Source of the DNA: Paragordius varius
Taxonomy: Eukaryota; Nematomorpha
NCBI GenBank assembly: GCA_964247055.1
Contig: OZ176052.1
Span: 8,494,001 to 8,558,000, forward strand
Length of the DNA stretch: 64,000 nucleotides
Reading direction: 5' to 3'
The notes under the pieces were generated by a model. That model saw nothing but the letters and a program-made list of their open reading frames with translations, did not search any database and was not told where the DNA came from. The translations under genes and the position numbers were made by a program. Positions within the stretch are counted from its first letter, which is position 1; every line of letters begins with the position of its first letter. Shown piece after piece: positions 48,988 through 64,000 of the stretch.

Positions 48988-51900
48988 ATGGGACCTTCTA
49001 ACAGCTCTCGGAAACTTACGACGATTTTTGCGTCAGCATGTTTCCTTATAGTAATGATAACATGCTTCGTAATTTTACCCTATTTTTACAGTCAAATGTC
49101 GAGTCTTAAAACTGAACAAAAAATTATTGTGGAAGATATGATTCATTCTTTGATGGAAAAACAAGTGATTGTCGAACAAATGGAGGCCGAACTCAAACGA
49201 TTAACGGTAATTAAAATGTTACTAAAGAAAAGTAATTTTACCAATGATTAACTTTACATTGACATAACCTACATTTGAAGCAAGCATATTAATGTATATG
49301 GAAACTATTGCAAATAATCCTTAAACTGTAACTATACATTACTATAGATAAAATATAAACATACCAATTTATTTTTTATAATCTTGATAGTTATAGGAAA
49401 TGGTAAATATAATCACGTATGGCTAATACTAGTTTTTATACATACGATCATATTGAAAAACATAAATTAAGTTTGAGGTTGTTTTTTGTTTCGCATCAAT
49501 TCAATTTTACAACCACACATGAGTTTGCATTATTATCCAATTAATTTTAATCACTCATATATATACAATTGAATAAAATAATTAGGAACTTAAAGAGAAA
49601 ACTTTGGCAAAAAACGGGAAAAGCCGCCGAATTGCTCAATACAAACGCTCAAAACGGAGTGCTGAAAGTGAGACAGCAGAAGTTGCCAACCCTGATGCAT
49701 TAACTGGTATTTCTTTAGTTTAGCGATATTTGTTTTAATAGATCCTAGCATATAATTATTAAAATATTTCTCTCCTCCAGATAAATCATCAGTGACCGAT
49801 AGTAAATCTGGATCATTGAGCGAACGTAGCAAGCGGACTGATTATCATCACAGTTATGATGATTACGGTGAACCACGTGGGACGAAAGATGTCGAAGCTG
49901 GCAGAGATGATGCAAGATACATTGAATTGCTCAGAAATTTACAACAAACTGGTAAACATTATATCACTTAACAAAAAAATATATTTATATATTCCAATCC
50001 ATTGTGTTTTAAAAATATATTTTTTTGTTGGACATAGGCGGGATTGTTGAAGTAGATTGCGGATGCCCAAACGGAAAGCCAGGTGAACCTGGTCCCCAAG
50101 GACCAGCAGGTAGCGCAGGTCAACCTGGAAGTCCCGGAAAAGATGGACAGCCTGGTCGACCAGGCCATGACGGACAACCAGGCAAACCCGGTCCAGATGG
50201 AAAACCAGTAATGAATTGATTAAAAATTACAAAAATTAGATTAAAGTCAAAGCTATAAATTGAAAACGCCCTTATTTGATGGTTAACATATTAATATTTT
50301 GTAAAGAATCTCATTATGCCTCCCTATTTTATTGGACTTTGGTGCGCATAAATTACCAATGTTGTCAATTAATTATAGGGCCCTGCCGGACCCCCAGGTC
50401 GAAATGGTAATGATGGAAGACCAGGAAACGCTGGACAAAATGGTCGCCCAGGACCAGACGGACAGCCAGGTCGAGATGGCCAACCCGGACGTGATGGACA
50501 AAACGTATGAAATAAAAGAATTTTATTGATTATTAATTCCCTAAAAACACTTTTTTTATATTAAACGATTTGATTTGAAAAAGAATAATTACTTAACTGT
50601 TTCCAAAATATAGGGTTCCCCTGGTAGAGACGGTGAACCGGGTCGTGATGGCGAGCCAGGATCCCCAGGCGAACCTGGAAAAGATGGTGGAGATGGAGAA
50701 CCAGGAAAGCCAGGTCAAGATGGAGCCCCTGGACCAAGAGGACCCGGTGGACCTAAAGGTATGTTAGTGTACATAGAACACATTAATTAGTAACTAAAAA
50801 TTGAATTAAATTACAACACAAATTTTGTGAATTAGAGTAATAAAGATAAAACGTAAAAAGTGAAAAATTAATATTTATTTTAGAAAATCATATATTTTAT
50901 AACTTTCTAAAAATATTCTATAGTTTTGGGTTTTAAATGTATGATGTGGTACTTTTTGTATCGCAACAGTAATTATATAGTTAAATAGGAAAAATTAAGA
51001 AAAAATATGGTAATTTTTATAAATATGTCTTTTAATTTTGTATCTCTTTAAAATTTTAACTTTCAATTAATTAATAGAAGGTTTTGTTAGCAAATATATA
51101 TTTGCCTTTTTATTAAAAAGCAATGTAAAAAATATAATCCAACGATTTTAATATCTTCAGCATTTATGTAATACTAAAATGCAGATAATTTCATACAATT
51201 AACTATAAAAAATGGTTAAAATATACAATATAAATACATCATGTTATCATAGGTGTCGATGGCCAACCCGGAATCCCTGGCCGTGATGGTCAACCTGGCA
51301 AAGATGGGCTACCAGGAAAACGTGGTCGTGACGGGAATCCCGGGATTGATAGTAAGGGTCCAGGACCAGCTGGTGATGCTGGAACACCGGGGAGAGATGG
51401 ACAGCCTGGTTCGCCAGGACCTGACGGTAAACCCGGAAGAGACGGGAACCCAGGACGCGATGGCCAACCAGGAAACCCTGGAAAGGATGGAGCTTCTGGT
51501 TCCCCGGGTATTGATGGCCCACCCGGCAAAGACGGTATCCCAGGCCAACCTGGTAAAGATGGACCAGCCGGTAACCCTGGCCGAGATGGGAAACCTGGTA
51601 TCCCAGGCAAACGTGTAAGTTAAAAATCATTATTACCCGTAATTAATGACTTTAAGTATTTTATTTAAAATAAAAATTTTATATGTAAATAAAGGGATCC
51701 CCTGGAGATGCCGGTCCTGATGGTAAAGATGGCTTGTCAGGAAAACCAGGTAGAGATGGAATCCCAGGCTCAGATGGTAAGCCAGGTGTTGATGGACGTC
51801 CTGGAGAAAATGGATTGCCCGTATAAATTTTGTTATTTTGTTTGATTCAAGGCAATCCCAAAAACAATAATCTAACCACTATGTTTTTGTTCATTCTTAT

Positions 51901-53873
51901 CAGTATTGTTATAATATATATTATGAATGAGGGCATAAATTCAAATCTTATGCACAGGGTTTAGACGGAGATGCCGGTAGAGATGGAAGAGATGGGGCTC
52001 CAGGCAACAAAGGCCGGGATGGGTTACCAGGAGTCGACGGAAAACCTGGCAAAGATGGCCGCCCAGGGAGTCCGGGAAAAGCTGGTTCTAAAGGGCCTAA
52101 AGGAGAATCTGGAGCACCCGGTGCCGACGGTCATCCAGGAATCCCAGGTATAATCAAATTTTTCACATTCACAATTGAACTAACTATTCATTTTTTTGAT
52201 CAATGCAATGTAAATGGGTGATAAATATATATATTTGTTAATTAATTTGGCCAGTTTTATTTAAATAGGGAGGTTTTAAGTAACTTCGGATGTTTTAAAT
52301 TATTGTACAGTTACAATGTTTGACGAACGTAATTTACATATTGTATAGTTTGATATTTATATTCAATATTTTTCCCTAAATTTAGATTCTCTACCAATAT
52401 AATTTTACATATACCCATTGTTAATTCCTATAAAAATTTCTTACATGGTTTGTAAATGGCTCGTTTATAAGATTGAATTACATGTATGATTATTAACCTT
52501 GTAGGTAATGATGGTCCCCCCGGACCCAATGGCGAACCCGGTCCACCAGGCTCACAAGCAGGTAATCCCGGTCGTCCTGGCAACGATGGCCGTCCCGGAA
52601 GTCCAGGGCCATCAGGGGCTCCTGGTCCGCGTGGAAAAGCTGGGAATCCAGGCCAACCTGGAGGCGCAGGCTCTAAAGGCGATTCAGGAATCCCAGGGAA
52701 AGATGGTGAGTCCGGAACTCCAGGCTCACCTGGGCAAGATGGTCAACCTGGATCAAATGGAACACCTGGCCGTTGTCTCAATGAATGTCAAGCCGATAAC
52801 AGGAAAATTAGTATATAATCATTTTTTTTATTTTAATACTTTTAGGGCTATTAATTTTGGTTTTAGTCCATTTGTTATTTTTATGGGCTTATTCAATTAT
52901 TTTGGTTTTATTTTTAAAGCTTTGTGTGGTGGTTCCGTTTATGTTCATTATGGTAAAAAAACTTGTGCCGAATCGGAGACAAGAGCCCAAGTTGTATACA
53001 GTGGTTACATTGCAGGCGGTCATTATGCAGATAATTATCCAGGTGGTGGCCACAATTATCTGTGCTTACCCGAAAATCCCAACTTTGAGAAGTAATATTT
53101 TTTAGTTGATCAAATAAAAGTCTAACCAAATTTTGAATTATCAGAGAGATCACTGTGTTTTAACTTAAAACACAACCTAACAAACTGCTTCTTATATTAT
53201 AAATACAAATTATCAAGTCTAGATAATATTTTTTAATTATAGTATTATATGGCTCTATCATTTTACGCAGTTACATCGAAGGCTTTTCTTCGGGCGATGA
53301 CAACGAAGGCGGATCCAGAATTTACGGTGCTGAATATCGTGTATATCCAGAAGCTTCTCCATTCATTGGTGTAGAAGGAAACATTAAGCAGAAACAGGCT
53401 GTTTGCGCCGTTTGTTACACCAGTCATATGTGCCATCATGTTATGATTCCGGGAGCTGTAGAATGTCCAAGAGGTTCATAATTTTTAAATGTCACTGATT
53501 TTTACGATGTTTAAATTATTAATTTAATATAAACCCTATTTCCGCAATTAAATTAAAAACTAATCACGCGCGTTTTAAAGATTCATTCTACGAAAATCAT
53601 GCTAATACAGATTTTATAAAGTAATTTTTATATGTATTATATATCAATTATTTAGGTATGGTTAAGGAGTATGGTGGCTACCTTATGGCCCTTAACAACA
53701 AATTTTGCCGTTCACAATACATTTGTGTGGATGAAAGCCCAGACTACCACATAGATATTGATAACGCTGGGGATGGAAGTGCTCTTTACATCGTTGAAGC
53801 TAAATGTGGTGCTTTGCCTTGCAATTCATACCCCGATGGTCGTGAAATTGCATGCGTTGTCTGTGGAAAATAA
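48988..53873 (+). CDS. Transmembrane collagen with short-chain-collagen-C4 C-terminal domain
   Basis: Thirteen exons: 48988-49206, 49586-49706, 49781-49951, 50038-50207, 50379-50504, 50614-50758, 51253-51614, 51695-51820, 51958-52147, 52505-52810, 52920-53091, 53271-53473, 53656-53873; 842 aa, phases consistent. Order: a short N-terminus, one membrane segment (about 11-34, [21 protein letters not shown]), a helical linker, two dibasic furin-like sites KRSKR (93-97) and RSKR (129-132), a CGC pair, then Gly-X-Y repeats from about 183 to 640 rich in GKDGQPG/GRDG triplets. Breaks in the repeat occur at GIDSKG and GSQAG. The C-terminal domain (about 650-842; [49 protein letters not shown]) matches sponge-type short-chain collagen C4. 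Likely a type II membrane collagen, shed by proprotein cleavage, acting in surface matrix. Many triple-helix exons begin exactly at a Gly codon. Confidence 0.92.
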
Positions 53874-55437
53874 ATTTAAATTATTTACAAAACTATTTTA
53901 TTTTAATTTGGTAGATGTATAATAATATTTTTTTATTATTACGCTACACATATATCTATGCATTTATACCTTACCATTTTTATTATTAATGTTATTGATT
54001 AAGTATTGCAAAATAGGTCAAGCACCATTTAATAATTTGATTCTATTCTTTTTTCATATGTACCAATATATAATATATTAGTAATTAGAATAAATAATTG
54101 AGCATCCCATATTTGTATTTATATGATTTTAAAACAAGATTAAAATAAACATGAAAAAAAATATATTGCGGTTTTTGTATTAAAAATTATATGTCTAAAT
54201 ATATAATCTATCTGATTAGCAGTATACTTAATAGGAGGTGGGTCTGCTACACCCTTTTCTTGATACTCCATGATAATAGGGTTAAACAATAGCGGATAAA
54301 GTGATACTAAGTTGTATTGATAGTAAGAATATTTGTTAATACCGTGTTCACATTTAGAAATTAGGACTTAGGATTGGCAATAATAGATTTTGATGATATT
54401 TTCCTACTTTATATTTAAATTTCGTCTAGAAATTGACATCAAATCGCTTGAGACAAAATACAATAAATTTGAATTTTTTTAAAAAACAGCATATAAAATA
54501 TTTTTTGTGGTATTTAGCAAAATTTTCCTTCAGTTTAACTCAATATTTTGTATCTAAAATAATCCCAAATTAATATTATCAGATTACTCTAGTTAATGTT
54601 AGTTAACGAATTAAAAAAAATATTTATCTGTGTAAAATAAATGAATATATTTATTAAATATTATGATTGAAAGATAAAGTGTTATCATTGGACACGATGG
54701 ATACATAACATATGTGGTGACTTTTAAGGTTATAAAAATGGGAGGTCTGAAATTTATAAAAAAATATATTTTAGTTATTTAAATTTAGGTATAAAATTTA
54801 ATTTTAGGGTAAATTGAGTTTCAATATATTAAAACAGCTTCTGAATTATTATTATGACTAAGTTAGTGTATTATATTTGTAAATTTGTTCTCATTTAGAA
54901 TTCAGAATACTCAAAATAGAGATTTCTTATGCATGATTAAAGCAAGAACGAGTAATATTTATATATAAATTGCACATGGTTTTGATGATGAGATTTTAAT
55001 GATTAGAAAAATTTTGGATTAAATTGTAATAAGTAAAAAAATAAGTATAAACAAAGGTTATGGTTAAAATATAATTATAGGATAAACCGGTATATATGTG
55101 TAATTCGCTAAAATATTAATAAAAAATGGCAAATATGCAATCGATAAGCTAAGCATGTATGGGAAAAACATAATCATTATACATTCATAAATTATAAAAT
55201 TTCATATATATATTTAGTAGTTATTCAAATACAAATGTATTTACAATAATTATTTGGGTAATTATGTTTTCAACCATTCATTTATACCCATAAACTTAGT
55301 TTCGGTAAACTTAAAAAAGGAACACGAGTGCGTATACATGTGAGACATTTTTAACACAAAACCCCAAACTAATTTAGCTTAACATAAAAAACTCCCACAC
55401 TGTTGTATTGTAGAGTATAAATAAATAAATAAATAAA
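53874..55437. other. Intergenic between collagen and PKC
   Basis: The genes converge here. A 43-codon minus-strand frame from ATG 54271 starts MEYQEKGVADPPPIKYTANQ but matches nothing I know and is probably chance. A short AAAT tandem repeat lies at 55418-55438. No other feature seen. Confidence 0.4.
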
Positions 55438-62953
<7,516 letters not shown>

Positions 62954-64000
62954 CTGTATGCAAAAAAATGATTTTTTTGTATATCACTAATCCTGCGTTT
63001 AAAATGGTAGTATTAAATTAAGAGATATATAATTTTCCTTTGAAATAATTGCAAATATAATGAGAAACGAGAGATCCTTTGTCCTAAAAAAACTGTTTAT
63101 AAAGTCAATATATTATATCAAATAAAATATTTAATTAAAAGTTGTCAATTATTGCAGTACTAATATATATTGAATAAAGAATAAAAGATGTCAAAAAATG
63201 TTAGCTTTTCATTAAATAAAACATTTAATTTGCCAAATAATAGCTTGATTGAAATTACTCTTAAAATTTTGTTCTATTTATGGTAAAATATTTAAGATAC
63301 CAGCTCGGCAGGAGGTATAACACAGTTACGATTATAATCTATATTTTTTGTTGTTTCATGAAAAAAAATTTTTAGTAAGCATCTTTATATAAATGTAAAA
63401 GTTATTTTGGCAAACAGATATTTTTAATCAATTATAAAAAAACAAAAAGATGCGTCCAAAACAATTTATTTGAATCACTCTTGCAAAGGGTCGGCTCTGA
63501 CCGGTTATAAAAATCAATAGTGACCGTGACTATGATCGCTTGTAAAAGCGAGTAAAATTAATATAAAATTATAGTATATACCAAAAAATGTTAAAATTTT
63601 GTCAAATTTTCATTATATGTTATTACTATATATAGGTAGAATAAATGATTTCACGCAAAAACTGATGAATATCCCAAAGAAAAAAATGATTAGCACCTGA
63701 TTAAAAAAATATGTAATTCACCATATTTTTTTAACCATGTGCTAATCATTTTTATATTTTGGATATTCATTTGTTTTTTCGTGATAATCATTTATTAATC
63801 TTACCGTATTTTTACACTATTATAACCAATTTAAACGGTTAACTTTCTGTTGTTTGGTTTAGTTGAAGCAAACATTTTACAGCGGTAGTTATGACTGTTT
63901 ATGATTATGAAAGCCTGCATTTATAAGCAGACAGAGCGATTCTCTTTTTTACTAAAAACTAAACCCTACCGGCACCTTTATACTGTGTTTTGTTGATTTT
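62954..64000. other. Probable PKC intron reaching the window edge
   Basis: The exon ending at 62953 begins mid-codon just before the pseudosubstrate, so an upstream exon with the C2 domain must lie beyond 64000. Apart from the fold-back repeat at 63643-63795 I see no exon or other feature here. Confidence 0.5.
63643..63795. repeat. Fold-back MITE in the PKC upstream intron
   Basis: Two arms of about 70 bp: TGAATATCCCAAAG then AAATGATTAGCAC on the left, mirrored by GTGCTAATCATTT then TTGGATATTCA on the right, with an AT-rich loop. Starts AAATGATTTCACG and ends CGTGATAATCATTT. Non-coding. Confidence 0.7.

Noticed and set aside
51247-51630. Three antisense ORFs of 79-127 codons over the collagen repeat
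   Set aside because: Periodic Gly-X-Y codons keep all frames open; the plus-strand frame has the collagen repeat and splice phases.
52508-53095. 195-codon ORF apparently fusing collagen repeats to the C4 domain
   Set aside because: It is a wrong-frame read through the helix exon and intron that only becomes the true frame in the C4 exon.
48988-53873. Nematode cuticle collagen
   Set aside because: The membrane segment and furin-like site are similar, but the C4 domain and long triple helix do not fit that family.
54140-54271. Minus-strand ORF starting MEYQEKGVADPPP
   Set aside because: Forty-odd codons, no recognised family and no plausible continuing exon.

Overview
This window comes from a strongly AT-rich eukaryotic genome. 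Every gene recognised is a metazoan family: KANK, CDK12/13, novel-type PKC, a transmembrane collagen with a short-chain-collagen-C4 domain, PYCR, DPH5 and TIMM29. Six of the seven genes are split by GT-AG introns, so I rebuilt exons by joining frames across splice sites and checking phase and homology. Ten introns in three genes are only 21-29 nt long. Dicyemid mesozoans are the animals I know of with introns in this size class, so a dicyemid-like lophotrochozoan parasite is my best guess. That is an inference, not an identification.

Layout. 1-7618 (+): most of a KANK ankyrin-repeat gene, 11 exons, 5' end cut by the window. 7619-13038: gene-poor, with a decayed mariner. 13039-18612 (-): complete CDK12/13-type kinase, 13 exons. 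18613-30224: mobile-element territory (fold-back repeats, a Helitron-like element with an internal tandem array, MITEs, a LINE fragment). 30225-34088: a compact cluster of three complete genes, PYCR (-), DPH5 (+) and TIMM29 (-). PYCR and DPH5 are head-to-head, 171 bp apart. DPH5 and TIMM29 are tail-to-tail with overlapping stop codons. 34089-48987: a second mobile-element block with nested hAT elements bounded by intact 8-bp target duplications, two copies of a TIR element with 6-bp duplications, and a second Helitron-like element. 48988-53873 (+): complete collagen gene, 13 exons. 55438-62953 and beyond (-): novel PKC, 13 exons seen, C2 domain beyond the right edge.

The genes do not form one pathway. 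KANK (cortical adhesion), PKC (signalling) and the collagen (matrix or cell surface) are animal cell-biology genes. CDK12 acts in transcription elongation, DPH5 in diphthamide synthesis on eEF2, PYCR in proline synthesis and TIMM29 in mitochondrial import. Within genes, introns range from 21 nt to about 1.4 kb, and several of the longer ones visibly contain MITEs, a SINE or retrotransposon debris. Mobile elements may have inflated introns that were originally tiny.
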